Notes under the pieces: generated by a model
The model's input: only the letters and a program-made list of their open reading frames with translations
What the model was told of the DNA's origin: nothing
Database searches by the model: none
NCBI GenBank assembly: GCA_025363755.1
Contig: JANYLQ010000064.1
Coordinates: 62,001-126,000 of the forward strand
Origin: Hyphomicrobiales bacterium
Lineage (GTDB): Bacteria > Pseudomonadota > Alphaproteobacteria > Rhizobiales > Aestuariivirgaceae
DNA length: 64,000 nt
Direction of reading: 5' to 3'
Position numbers and translations under genes: made by a program
Part shown: positions 36,139 through 44,645 of the stretch, in pieces
How the letters are laid out: the number at the start of each line of letters is the position of its first letter
Position numbering within the stretch: the first letter of the stretch is position 1

Positions 36139-36985
36139 AGAATTTTACAACATCATCAAGCACGGGCGCGTTACCACGCAGTGGCTTTGCCATATCCAAC
36201 AGAATACCAACGTGGCTCACACCCTGATATTCAATAAGTTTTGCTGTGGCACCGACGTCGTTCAAATGTTTAAATAGCGACTTTGCGTTTTTTGGATAAA
36301 CTGTGGTGTCTGCCGTCCCATGCAAAATCAAAAACGGTGGTGCGTCTTTGCGGACAAAATTGACGGGTTGAGTGCTTTCCAAGTCACTGATCTTGCCAAA
36401 CACCTCCCGAGTGATGTCCGAGTCCAAGGGTAAAAAGTCAAACGGGCCAGCCAATGTCGCGACGCCTTTAACGTAACTAGATTTTGCGCCAGTCTCTTCG
36501 AGATATCTTTGGTTGAGCACAGCCAATGCAATATCGTAAGCACCAGCAGAATGGCCAACGAGGAATATTTTTTCTGCATCGCCACCATATTGCAATGCGT
36601 TGGAATGAACCCATTTCAAACTTGTCGCCACATCTTGAACAAAGGATGGATAGGGATGTTGTGGGTGCTTACGATAATTCACAACAAATGTGAGAAAGCC
36701 ATTGGCTGCAAAAGCCCGACCGACAAATCCATAGTCAGCGGCATTGCCCTCCTGCCAAGAGCCGCCGTGAACAAATATCAGAATTGGCAAATTAGGCTGG
36801 GCTCGCTTTGGCCTGAACACATAAAGTGTTTGATCAGTGTCGGTGCCATAAGCGATGCCGGAGGCCACCAATTCTGAACCTTGGTCTTGCGGAACGAGAA
36901 AATTAAAGACCTTCAACGCGGCAAAGTGATAAACCAGCCCGCCGATCAGCAATAGAAAACAAAGTCCGTAAGCTAGTTTGATCAT
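36116..36985 (-). CDS. Membrane-anchored alpha/beta hydrolase (carboxylesterase type)
   Basis: The product has 289 residues. An uncleaved N-terminal hydrophobic segment (about 4-22) suggests a membrane anchor or signal. The oxyanion motif HGGSW is at 73-77 and the nucleophile elbow GHSAGAY at 144-150 (Ser146), followed by the late HGTADTTVYPKNA (Asp) and GVSHVGILL (His) that complete the triad. HGGxW esterases of this type act on small esters or kynurenine-like substrates; the substrate here is unknown. It is divergent from the GH3 gene with start codons very close, so the two may share control. Confidence 0.82.
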   Translation of the reverse strand: MIKLAYGLCFLLLIGGLVYHFAALKVFNFLVPQDQGSELVASGIAYGTDTDQTLYVFRPKRAQPNLPILIFVHGGSWQEGNAADYGFVGRAFAANGFLTFVVNYRKHPQHPYPSFVQDVATSLKWVHSNALQYGGDAEKIFLVGHSAGAYDIALAVLNQRYLEETGAKSSYVKGVATLAGPFDFLPLDSDITREVFGKISDLESTQPVNFVRKDAPPFLILHGTADTTVYPKNAKSLFKHLNDVGATAKLIEYQGVSHVGILLDMAKPLRGNAPVLDDVVKFFKDTLKQ

Positions 36986-37041
36986 GATTGATTTATACGA
37001 AAATCTGTTCCATGCGGATGAATGAATTTAGAAATTGGAAC

Positions 37042-38727
37042 ATGAGTGTTGAATTAAGTCTTAAGGCGGCTCCTTTTCGTTTGAACGACGAGGATATTGC
37101 GTGGGTGCGGAAAACCCGTGACGGGCTTTCAACCGAATCCAAGGTGCGCCAGCTTTTTGTGCATATTTCAATTGGTGATGATCTGGATCAGGCGCGTAAA
37201 CTTAGCGGCATGGCACCGGGCGGCATTCACCGCTTTATGGGCCAAAACTTAGATGAAGCTTGGGCCGCCACACGATTGATGCTGGAGACGAGTGAAGTTC
37301 CGCTTTTTATCACAGGTGATATTGAAGGCGGCGGACATGGGTCCTCTGCAATGCTTCAGTTTCCCAATCAATTGGGATTAGCTGCCGCGAATGATCTGGA
37401 AATTTCCGCGAAAGTGTTGTCAGCCGTATGCGAAGAAGCCAAATCGCTCGGTTTCAACTGGAGTTTCACGCCAGTCGTTGATGTGAACAAAGATGCTGGT
37501 AATGCAATTGTGGGCACCCGCTCTTATGGTTCAGATGTTGAAAAAATTATTGCACAAGCCTGCACACATATCAAAACTTTGCAGGGCCATGGCATAGCCG
37601 CCACTGCGAAACACTGGCCCGGCGAAGGCTATGATGCGCGCGACCAACATCTGGTGACGACGATCAATCCGCTGGGCGTCAACGCTTGGCGCGATGTGTT
37701 TGGTCGCATTTATAAAACCCTGATTGGTGATGGTGTGATGACGGTGATGTCGGCCCATATCGCACTTCCAACTTACGCCGAGCAACATGGCTTGGTTGGC
37801 TTGGAACGTTTTCGCCCCTCATCCGTTTCTAAATTACTCAACAAAACGCTGTTGCGTGAAGAATTAGGCTTCAACGGACTCGTCGTTTCTGATGCCACCC
37901 CGATGGCAGGACTTACAGCGTGGAACAAGCGCTCGATCTGTGTTCCGGAGGTGATCGAGAATGGCTGTGATATATTCTTGTTCAGCCCGAATGAAGAGCA
38001 AGATTTTAAATTCATGATGGATGGTTTGCGCGATGGGCGTTTGTCTGAGCAAAGATTGGAGGACGCTGTTGCGCGTATTCTTGGCTTGAAGGCGGCATTG
38101 GGATTGCACAAGAAAACATTAGATGAGCGTTTGCCTCCATTAGCTGAAGCCAAGACCAAAGTGAAAGCGCTGAAACATTTGGACGTCGCACAAGCCGCCG
38201 CTGATCAATCCATTACGTTGGTGAAAGACACGCAAAATCTTTTGCCTCTGAATGTGGTAAACCACAAACGCATCACTTTGGTACATTGCGGCGCACCCGG
38301 CTTGTTTCCGGGCATGCCGCGGAAGCCGATGAGCATCTTTATCGACGGATTGAAAGCGCGCGGATTTGAAATCAAAGACTTCGACCCCAAAAATATGCCT
38401 ACTCCTGAAAATACTGATCTATTGCTTTATGTTTTCGCTGTTGAGTCTTCGCTTGGTCTTTCGCACATCTACATTGATTGGAAAGAAGAACAGCAAAGTC
38501 TAGATGGCATCATGGCAAGATTCTGGAATGAAGTTCCCACGTTGATGGTCTCGTTCGGCCACCCCTATTATTTGCGTGATGCGCCGCGCGTACCCGCCTA
38601 TGTGAATGCTTATTCAACGATTGAATTATCCCAACGCGCCGCACTTTCATGCATCATCGGCAATCAGCCTTTCACAGGAGTTAGTCCGGTTGATGCCTTT
38701 GCGGGCGCGCCAGACGCGCACTATTGA
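37042..38727 (+). CDS. Glycoside hydrolase family 3 protein (NagZ-like)
   Basis: The product has 561 residues from the ATG at 37042; in-frame ATGs at 37012 and 37018 are alternatives. The N-terminal TIM-barrel contains FITGDIEGGG, WSFTPVVDVN, then KHWPGEG at 190-196 where the usual KHFPGHG has Glu in place of His, and D-Q-H at 201-203, which matches the NagZ Asp-x-His acid/base pair. VVSDATPMAG at about 282-291 holds the nucleophile Asp284. About 220 further residues form a second GH3_C-like domain (ADQSITLVKDTQNLLPL). No signal peptide is seen, so it is probably cytosolic. Its substrate is likely an N-acetylhexosaminide or a related glycoside, imported by the nearby ABC transporter. Confidence 0.8.
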   Translation: MSVELSLKAAPFRLNDEDIAWVRKTRDGLSTESKVRQLFVHISIGDDLDQARKLSGMAPGGIHRFMGQNLDEAWAATRLMLETSEVPLFITGDIEGGGHGSSAMLQFPNQLGLAAANDLEISAKVLSAVCEEAKSLGFNWSFTPVVDVNKDAGNAIVGTRSYGSDVEKIIAQACTHIKTLQGHGIAATAKHWPGEGYDARDQHLVTTINPLGVNAWRDVFGRIYKTLIGDGVMTVMSAHIALPTYAEQHGLVGLERFRPSSVSKLLNKTLLREELGFNGLVVSDATPMAGLTAWNKRSICVPEVIENGCDIFLFSPNEEQDFKFMMDGLRDGRLSEQRLEDAVARILGLKAALGLHKKTLDERLPPLAEAKTKVKALKHLDVAQAAADQSITLVKDTQNLLPLNVVNHKRITLVHCGAPGLFPGMPRKPMSIFIDGLKARGFEIKDFDPKNMPTPENTDLLLYVFAVESSLGLSHIYIDWKEEQQSLDGIMARFWNEVPTLMVSFGHPYYLRDAPRVPAYVNAYSTIELSQRAALSCIIGNQPFTGVSPVDAFAGAPDAHY

Positions 38728-38728
38728 T

Positions 38729-39646
38729 TTAAGCGGTGGGGAAACCCATCGTCTCCACTTTATAGCCGGCCAAGGTCATTACGCGCATTAGTTCCTTATG
38801 GCCCACTTGCGCCATTTTCAGCGGTGAGTTTTTCTTGGGGTCTTGTTCGGCTTCAACAACAAACCAACCCTCATATTTGTAATGCGCAAACTTTTTAACG
38901 ATGGCTTCAAAATCCAACGAGCCATCCCCGGGAACTGTGAACGCGCCTAGTGCCACTGCATCCAAAAATGATTGTTTGGTGCGGTCAAGCTTATTGATCA
39001 CATCCATACGCACATCTTTTGTGTGGACGTGGGTAATGCGTTTGTGGTGTTTATCGATGGCGCGAAGTGGGTCACCACCAGCAAATGCCAAATGGCCAGC
39101 ATCAAGCAACAATGGCATGCCCTCGCCAGTATGCTTCATCAACATATCAACTTCATGTTCGGTCTCAACCACTGTTCCCATATGGTGATGAAATGACAGT
39201 GGCATGCCCTGCTCGGCACACCATTCACCAAAAGCTGTGAGTTTGCGACCGTAGGATTTGAATTGTGAGTCCTCGAACACGCGCTTCGTGCTGAGAGGCG
39301 CAGCGCGATTACCTTGAATGGTGCCCGCAGTTTCGCCGTAAACGATGCAAGGCGCATTCACCGCTTTGAACAATTCAATCATCGGCGCGATCCGATCTTT
39401 ATCTGCGGCAAGTTCGCCATCAGCAAGCAGCCCAGAGAACCAACCACCACAAAGAGTCACGTCAGCCTCTTTCAAAATCGGCAACATCACTTTTGGGTCC
39501 TTGGGAAAGCGCCTACCAAATTCCATGCCCGTGAAGCCAGCCGAGCGCGATTGGCGCAGACATTCTTCTAATGACACGTCTTCGCTGAGTTCCACCAAAT
39601 CATCATTCCACCACGCGATGGGAGACATGCCGAGTTTTGCTTTCAT
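38729..39646 (-). CDS. iolE: Inosose dehydratase IolE
   Basis: Dehydrates scyllo-inosose (2-keto-myo-inositol) in the inositol degradation pathway. The product has 305 residues, a TIM-barrel of the xylose-isomerase-like superfamily. The start MKAKLGMSPIAWWNDD is the standard IolE opening, followed by LSFHHHMGTVVE (metal site), LLLDAGHLAFAGGDP, ITHVHTKDVR and the ending GAFTVPGDGSLDF with GWFVVEAEQDPKKNSP. Agreement with Bacillus IolE is strong along the whole length. The other iol genes (iolA, B, C, D, G) are not in this window. It is at the downstream end of the ABC/isomerase operon and converges on GH3 with a one-base gap. Confidence 0.9.
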   Translation of the reverse strand: MKAKLGMSPIAWWNDDLVELSEDVSLEECLRQSRSAGFTGMEFGRRFPKDPKVMLPILKEADVTLCGGWFSGLLADGELAADKDRIAPMIELFKAVNAPCIVYGETAGTIQGNRAAPLSTKRVFEDSQFKSYGRKLTAFGEWCAEQGMPLSFHHHMGTVVETEHEVDMLMKHTGEGMPLLLDAGHLAFAGGDPLRAIDKHHKRITHVHTKDVRMDVINKLDRTKQSFLDAVALGAFTVPGDGSLDFEAIVKKFAHYKYEGWFVVEAEQDPKKNSPLKMAQVGHKELMRVMTLAGYKVETMGFPTA

Positions 39647-39777
39647 GGGGTGGTTCCTTGGGTGATTTGGCGAGGTCTATATTCGGTTGGTTAGGATATC
39701 GCAAATGATGTTGATTGAGATTCTGAAATTATTTCAAATTCTGTCACACACTCATCCGGGTCTCAACTCTAACGGAC

Positions 39778-39853
39778 GTCATACCGGCAAAAGCCGGGAC
39801 TGGGCTTTCTAGTTCACAGCTTGTTTTTAGCCCGACCCCGGCCTCCGCCGGGG
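39778..39853. repeat. Two palindromic repeats between sugar isomerase and iolE
   Basis: GTCATACCGGC-AAAA-GCCGGGAC (39778-39799) and CCCCGGC-CTCC-GCCGGGG (39836-39853) are two stable palindromes in the 228-base gap. The first resembles the palindrome after the GST gene (17293). They may end transcription or protect the upstream mRNA; no T-tract follows on the minus strand. Confidence 0.65.
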
Positions 39854-39874
39854 TAACGGTAGCAAATAAGAGAT

Positions 39875-40927
39875 CTAAATCCCCAACAGCGCCCTGTTGG
39901 CTTTCGTATCTGCCTCAGCCTTGGCAAAATCATCGAAGGCGCGTTCCGAAACTTTAATAATGTGAGCGGCAATAAACTCCGCCCCTTCTCTCGCACCATC
40001 TTCAGAGTTCTTGATACAGCATTCCCATTCGAGAACCGCCCAACCATCGAAATCATAACCGGTGAGTTTTGCAAAGATTGATGCAAAATCAACTTGACCG
40101 TCGCCAACGGACCGGAATCGCCCAGCCCGCTTCAGCCAAGGCTGGAAGCCGCCATATACGCCTGTCTTGCCGTTCATCAAAAACTCTGCATCCTTGACAT
40201 GGAACATCTTGATCCGGTCGTGATAGTGGTCAATGTAGGCGAGGTAATCAAGTTGCTGTAAAACGAAATGGCTGGGGTCATACATAATGTTGCAGCGTTT
40301 ATGGCCTTTGAGTTTGTCCAAGAACATTTCAAAGGTCAAGCCATCATGCAAATCTTCCGAAGGATGGATTTCGTAGCAGAGGTCAACGCCCGCGCTGTCA
40401 TATGCGTTCAATATTGGCAGCCAGCGCTTAGCCAATTCGCTAAAGCCTTCGTCAATCAATCCTTCCGGCCATTGTGGGAAAGGGTAGATATACGGCCAGA
40501 GCAAAGAACCAGAAAAAGTCACTGAACGATCGAGGCCAAAACGTTCCGAAGCTTTGGCTCCCATCATGAGTTGATCGACTGCCCATTCTTGGCGAGCTAC
40601 CAAATTTCCTTGCACTGCAGGTGGCGCAAATGCATCTGAAAGGCGGTTGTAAGCGGGGTTCACCGCAATCAACTGACCTTGCAAATGTGTTGAAAGCTCA
40701 GTGACCACCAAGCCATGGTCGGCTAATTTGCCCTTATACTCATCAACATAAGTTTGGCTTGTCGCGGCTCTTTTCAAGTCAATGCAGCGGCCATCCCACG
40801 TCGGGATTTGCACGCCCTTGAACCCTTTGTCAGCTGCCCATTTTCCGAGGCCTTCAATCGAATTGAACGGTGCGTCATTTGTTGCGAATTGGGCGAGAAA
40901 AACGCCGGGGCCTTTTATAGTCTTCAT
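39875..40927 (-). CDS. Sugar phosphate isomerase/epimerase family protein
   Basis: The product has 350 residues, an AP-endonuclease-2-like TIM barrel. FKGVQIPTWDG near the start, VDLCYEIHPSEDLHDG, CNIMYDPSHFVLQQLDY, IKMFHVKDAEFL and WAVLEWECCIKN contain the Glu, Asp, His and Glu that would bind a divalent metal as in xylose isomerase-like enzymes. Its exact reaction is not determined. Genes of this subgroup usually sit beside sugar ABC transporters in Rhizobiales, as here. GGAG precedes the ATG. It lies 18 bases after the ABC ATPase gene, so it is in that operon. Confidence 0.85.
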   Translation of the reverse strand: MKTIKGPGVFLAQFATNDAPFNSIEGLGKWAADKGFKGVQIPTWDGRCIDLKRAATSQTYVDEYKGKLADHGLVVTELSTHLQGQLIAVNPAYNRLSDAFAPPAVQGNLVARQEWAVDQLMMGAKASERFGLDRSVTFSGSLLWPYIYPFPQWPEGLIDEGFSELAKRWLPILNAYDSAGVDLCYEIHPSEDLHDGLTFEMFLDKLKGHKRCNIMYDPSHFVLQQLDYLAYIDHYHDRIKMFHVKDAEFLMNGKTGVYGGFQPWLKRAGRFRSVGDGQVDFASIFAKLTGYDFDGWAVLEWECCIKNSEDGAREGAEFIAAHIIKVSERAFDDFAKAEADTKANRALLGI

Positions 40928-40945
40928 GAGCCGCTCCTTGAAAAT

Positions 40946-41848
40946 TTAGTTTCGCATCGCACCCGGTCCGGGTATAGCACCCGGTGGGCACTTGCCCGCA
41001 ATGATCATGCCCAAGACTTCGTCATGGTCAACATCTTTTGTGCTGGCCGTGCCAACGACCTTTCCGTTTTTCATCACCACCAAACGATCCGCCAAATCAA
41101 ACACGTCATGCAAATCATGGCTGATCAGAAAAATGCCAATGCCTTCTGCTTTCAGCTGCTTAATGAGTTCGCCCACTTGGGCAGTTTCTTGCGGTCCTAA
41201 TGCGGCTGTCGGTTCATCCATAATCAAGATACGCGCATTGAAATGAATGGCACGGGCGATTGCCACCGATTGGCGTTGACCACCCGAAAGCTTCATTACC
41301 GGTTCTTTGAAGCGACGGAAATTTGGATTGAGACGGTGCATTACTTTGCGGCACTCGGCTTCCATTGCCACGTCATCCAATGTACCCATTTTGGTTTTGA
41401 GTTCGCGGCCCAAATAAAGATTGGCTGCTGCGTCAACATTGTCAGCCAAAGCAAGCGTTTGATAAATTGTTTCAATGCCATGGCCTTTAGCATCGCGTGG
41501 GTTGTTTATAGTGACTTCTTTTCCCTCGACATGGATCGATCCAGCGTCGCGTTTATACGCACCTGACAGAACTTTGATGAGCGTTGATTTGCCCGCGCCA
41601 TTGTGGCCCAGAAGACCGACGACTTCGCCAGGAAAAAGATTGATGCTGGCATGATCAACCGCTTTGATGCCGCCAAACGCAATCGAGATTTCTTTCATCT
41701 CAATTAAGGGAATGCCCTCGGGTTGCGCGCGCGTTTGCTTGAATGTTTGGCTTCCCGTAACAGCCACGGGCGTTTCGTGCGTTTCAGGAGCCACCGGTTT
41801 AGAAATCTTCTTGGCAGCTGTGGTTTTCTTAGCTGGAGTTTTTGCCAT
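40946..41848 (-). CDS. Sugar ABC transporter ATP-binding protein (FrcA-like)
   Basis: The product has 300 residues with a single nucleotide-binding domain, unlike the double-domain RbsA/XylG type. Walker [10 protein letters not shown] is at 81-89, the signature LSGGQ at 187-191 and Walker B ILIMDEP at 207-213, with an H-loop ISHDLHDV. The first 45 residues form an unusual Lys/Ala/Pro/Thr-rich tail ([16 protein letters not shown]) of the kind seen in histone-H1-like tails. It is likely disordered and absent from most relatives. GGGGAGG lies five bases before the ATG. The permease gene ends 12 bases upstream. Confidence 0.9.
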   Translation of the reverse strand: MAKTPAKKTTAAKKISKPVAPETHETPVAVTGSQTFKQTRAQPEGIPLIEMKEISIAFGGIKAVDHASINLFPGEVVGLLGHNGAGKSTLIKVLSGAYKRDAGSIHVEGKEVTINNPRDAKGHGIETIYQTLALADNVDAAANLYLGRELKTKMGTLDDVAMEAECRKVMHRLNPNFRRFKEPVMKLSGGQRQSVAIARAIHFNARILIMDEPTAALGPQETAQVGELIKQLKAEGIGIFLISHDLHDVFDLADRLVVMKNGKVVGTASTKDVDHDEVLGMIIAGKCPPGAIPGPGAMRN

Positions 41849-41860
41849 CTTTGCCTCCCC

Positions 41861-43264
41861 TTATTTCACGTTACGACGATAGAGTTGATCGAGATAGACA
41901 GCCAATACAAGAACACCACCCACAACCATGTTTTGATAGGCAGCTGCAAGATTGAGCAGCGACATGCCCGAAATAATAGATTGCATCATCAATGCGCCTA
42001 TCATCGCGCCGTAAATTGTGCCAACACCACCCGCTAGCGATGTGCCGCCAATAACGGTTGCGGCGATCACATAAAGCTCGTTGGTTTGGCCCAGCGCATT
42101 GGTTGCCGCATTCAAACGGGCCGACGAAATGATGGACGAAACGCCGACTAAGAAACCCATTAGCGCAAACACTTTGACCGTGAGCCACTTTGTGTTGATG
42201 CCCGCCAGTTCTGCCGCTTCAGGATTTCCTCCCGTCGCATAAACATAACGACCAAAACTTGTGCGAGTAGCAACAAAGGTCATCACCAAGCAAACGCCAA
42301 TGGCGATCAAAGCGGGTAACGAATAACCAGTATAAAGGATGAAGCCTTCTGTGCAGCGAACAACATTTTCGGCCGCCATACAAATCGCCTTTCCATCTTT
42401 ATTTTCGATTCCAGCTGGAATTACGATGCTGTTGGCTTTGGCAAAGTTTTCGATCAGCTTTGGTGGCCAAGCATATGAGTTCATCACTAATGTGGTTCCC
42501 AACATCACGATGCTGCCTACACTCGCCAGAAACACCTCCGCCCAAACGGGTCGCAGCGGAAAACCAAACCGTTGACGTTGCCTGCGGCCATTCACAATCG
42601 CGTAAATTATTGCGGCACAGGCAATGAATGCAACAATCCAACTCCAAAACGGGCCAAGCCAGCTTCGTTCGACGCCACCGCCAAACACACTAAAGTTTTG
42701 ATCCATTGGCGCAACGGTTTCTCCCTTGGCCAATAGGAAGGCAACACCGCTGTAAGCGATGAGGCCGCCGAGTGTAACGATAAAAGCCGGGATTTTTGCA
42801 TACGCGGTCAGAAAGCCATTAAAGGCACCAATAATAGTGCCTATCGCGAGGCACATGACGACACCGAGCACCCAGATTGCCGGATGACCTACACCCAAAC
42901 TTGGGCCCAGCTGATAAACTTGCAAAACACCAGTAGCCACCGCCACAAGACTCAACATCGATCCAACTGACAAATCAATTTGGCGCAGAACGATCAACAG
43001 CACCATGCCCGTCGACATGACAGCAATGGATGATGTTTGCACAAGCAACGTCCAAAGATTACGCGGGGTCAGAAATGAGCCACCAAACAAACCTTCATTG
43101 GGGCGGATGATACCACTCCAAATATCGAATATGCACCAGACCAAGATCAAAGCAACGACCATCCCGAGGATGCGCGTGTCGATTTCAGTGGCGCGGAAAA
43201 ACTTTTTGATCGGTCCCTCTTGTTCGAGAGCCGGGCCTTGGCTGGTGCTTGTGGTATTGGTCAA
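41861..43264 (-). CDS. Sugar ABC transporter permease (XylH/FrcC type)
   Basis: The product has 467 residues from a TTG start with a strong GGGGAGG six bases upstream. There are about ten hydrophobic segments. LRQIDLSVGSMLSLVAVATG near 93-112 and GTTLAGGVGTIYGAMIGALMMQSI-type sequence near the end are characteristic of the RbsC/XylH permease family. A hydrophilic loop of about 50 residues (262-312) carries two cysteines (Cys295 and Cys304). This makes the protein longer than a standard 320-390 residue permease. It follows the binding-protein gene after a terminator-like hairpin. Confidence 0.9.
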   Translation of the reverse strand: MTNTTSTSQGPALEQEGPIKKFFRATEIDTRILGMVVALILVWCIFDIWSGIIRPNEGLFGGSFLTPRNLWTLLVQTSSIAVMSTGMVLLIVLRQIDLSVGSMLSLVAVATGVLQVYQLGPSLGVGHPAIWVLGVVMCLAIGTIIGAFNGFLTAYAKIPAFIVTLGGLIAYSGVAFLLAKGETVAPMDQNFSVFGGGVERSWLGPFWSWIVAFIACAAIIYAIVNGRRQRQRFGFPLRPVWAEVFLASVGSIVMLGTTLVMNSYAWPPKLIENFAKANSIVIPAGIENKDGKAICMAAENVVRCTEGFILYTGYSLPALIAIGVCLVMTFVATRTSFGRYVYATGGNPEAAELAGINTKWLTVKVFALMGFLVGVSSIISSARLNAATNALGQTNELYVIAATVIGGTSLAGGVGTIYGAMIGALMMQSIISGMSLLNLAAAYQNMVVGGVLVLAVYLDQLYRRNVK

Positions 43265-43322
43265 TTCTGCCTCCCCTATACGGCCGATCTTCGCGGCTTA
43301 ATTTAACTCAATATATCATCGC

Positions 43323-43359
43323 AAAAAAACTGCGCCACCTCTTAGTTGAGATGGCGCAG
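43323..43359 (-). terminator. Intrinsic terminator between binding protein and permease genes
   Basis: On the minus strand CTGCGCCA and TGGCGCAG pair across a TTAGTT-type loop with one internal mismatch, followed by seven T residues. It lies just after the binding-protein stop codon. Terminators here are typical of ABC operons where the binding protein is made in excess and only partial read-through supplies the membrane subunits. Confidence 0.85.
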
Positions 43360-43384
43360 CGCGTTCAATCAAACCTGCAAAATA

Positions 43385-44425
43385 TTATTTGCAAGCTTCA
43401 ACTGTGCCGGCCTTAACGCCTGCACAGGCTTGATCTTTAGTGATGTGGCCTGCATCAATCGCAACGCCAATATTGGCGATGGTGATTGGTGTTGGTGCCA
43501 AGAGGATTGAGTTCATTTCAACCTTGTTCTTGCCGCCGTTGAACTTTGCCACGCCAGCAATCTTGTCCATTGCAGTGCCGTCAGCCAAAGCAATCGCTGC
43601 TGCTGCAGCGGTTTTGCCGAGGTCTACAGAGTTCTTCCAAACTGAAACAGTTTGAGTTCCCATTGCAACACGGTTGATCGCAGCTAAATCGCCATCTTGG
43701 CCGCCGACTGGAATGCCAGCCATGCCTTGAGCGGTAAGCGCGGCTACAACGCCTGAAGCCATGCCGTCATTTTCAGACAATACAGCGTCAACTTTGTTGC
43801 TTGTCGAAGTCAAGCATTGCTCCATGTTCTTCTGAGCATTGTCTGGCTTCCAACCATCTGTGAATGTTTCGCAAACATTCTTGATCTTGCCGCCGTCGAT
43901 GCCAGCTTTGAGCACTTCCATCATGCCTTGAAACAAGAAGGTCGCGTTTGGATCGCCCTTGTCACCCTTAATGAACGCATAGTTGCCTTCTGGCTTCAGC
44001 TTAGAAACTTCTTGAGCAATGATGCGGCCTACACCGACGTTATCGAAGGTGATGTAGAGAGCGTTTGGATCTTCGAATTGTACGTCATAGGCGATTGACT
44101 TAATGCCAGCATCGCTGATTGCCTTGATCGAGGGCAAGATTGCGTCCGAGTCAAATGCAACAACCATGATTACGTCTGGCTTTTGAGCGATCAGGCCTTC
44201 AATGTCAGCAGCTTGCTTTTGGGCAGAACCCTGAGCATCTGAATCAATATATTTGTCGCCAGCAGCTTCTACGACTGCTTTGATTGCTGCTGCGTCTGTC
44301 TTCCAACGTTCTTCTTGGAAAGTCTTCCACGAAACAGCGATTGTTTTACCTGCGGCCATAACTGGCATAGATGCAGCACCAAGTGCCAAACCAGCAGCCA
44401 TCATGGCGATAATTGTTTTCTTCAT
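43385..44425 (-). CDS. Sugar ABC transporter substrate-binding protein (XylF-like)
   Basis: The periplasmic receptor of the transporter, 346 residues from the ATG at 44425. GGAGGAG lies seven bases upstream; an ATG two codons earlier is too close to it. A signal peptide (about 1-24, ending MPVMAAG) is followed by the type I periplasmic-binding fold: SWKTFQEERWKTDA, ADIEGLIAQKPDVIMVVAFD, AYDVQFEDPNALYITFDNVGVG, VDAVLSENDGMASGVVAAL and GGQDGDLAAINRVAMGTQ. The overall arrangement follows XylF. The ligand cannot be read; inositol is suggested by the linked iolE gene. Confidence 0.9.
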   Translation of the reverse strand: MKKTIIAMMAAGLALGAASMPVMAAGKTIAVSWKTFQEERWKTDAAAIKAVVEAAGDKYIDSDAQGSAQKQAADIEGLIAQKPDVIMVVAFDSDAILPSIKAISDAGIKSIAYDVQFEDPNALYITFDNVGVGRIIAQEVSKLKPEGNYAFIKGDKGDPNATFLFQGMMEVLKAGIDGGKIKNVCETFTDGWKPDNAQKNMEQCLTSTSNKVDAVLSENDGMASGVVAALTAQGMAGIPVGGQDGDLAAINRVAMGTQTVSVWKNSVDLGKTAAAAAIALADGTAMDKIAGVAKFNGGKNKVEMNSILLAPTPITIANIGVAIDAGHITKDQACAGVKAGTVEACK

Positions 44426-44520
44426 TCCCATTCTCCTCCGAACACCTTCAAAAAACATAGGCGACGCCCGCCCTGCTCCGCTCAACAAATTTCCCTGCTT
44501 TACGTTTCTGTTTTCTTTAG

Positions 44521-44611
44521 TGTTGTGCAAAATTAATTTTGGCGTCCAAAATAATCTTGCATAGAGGTGGCTTATAAGTCAACTTAAAAGCTGTAAGATT
44601 TTGTTGTGCAA
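44521..44611. promoter_or_regulatory. Candidate ROK operator region with TGTTGTGCAA repeats
   Basis: The decamer TGTTGTGCAA occurs exactly at 44521-44530 and at 44602-44611, 81 bases apart in direct orientation, in the spacer between the binding-protein and ROK genes. The second copy is followed by TGCAAAATGATATATTGCA, a weak inverted repeat. Such paired sites are expected for a ROK repressor that controls both divergent units, but binding is inferred. Confidence 0.4.
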
Positions 44612-44645
44612 TGCAAAATGATATATTGCAAGTGCGAAGGATTTG

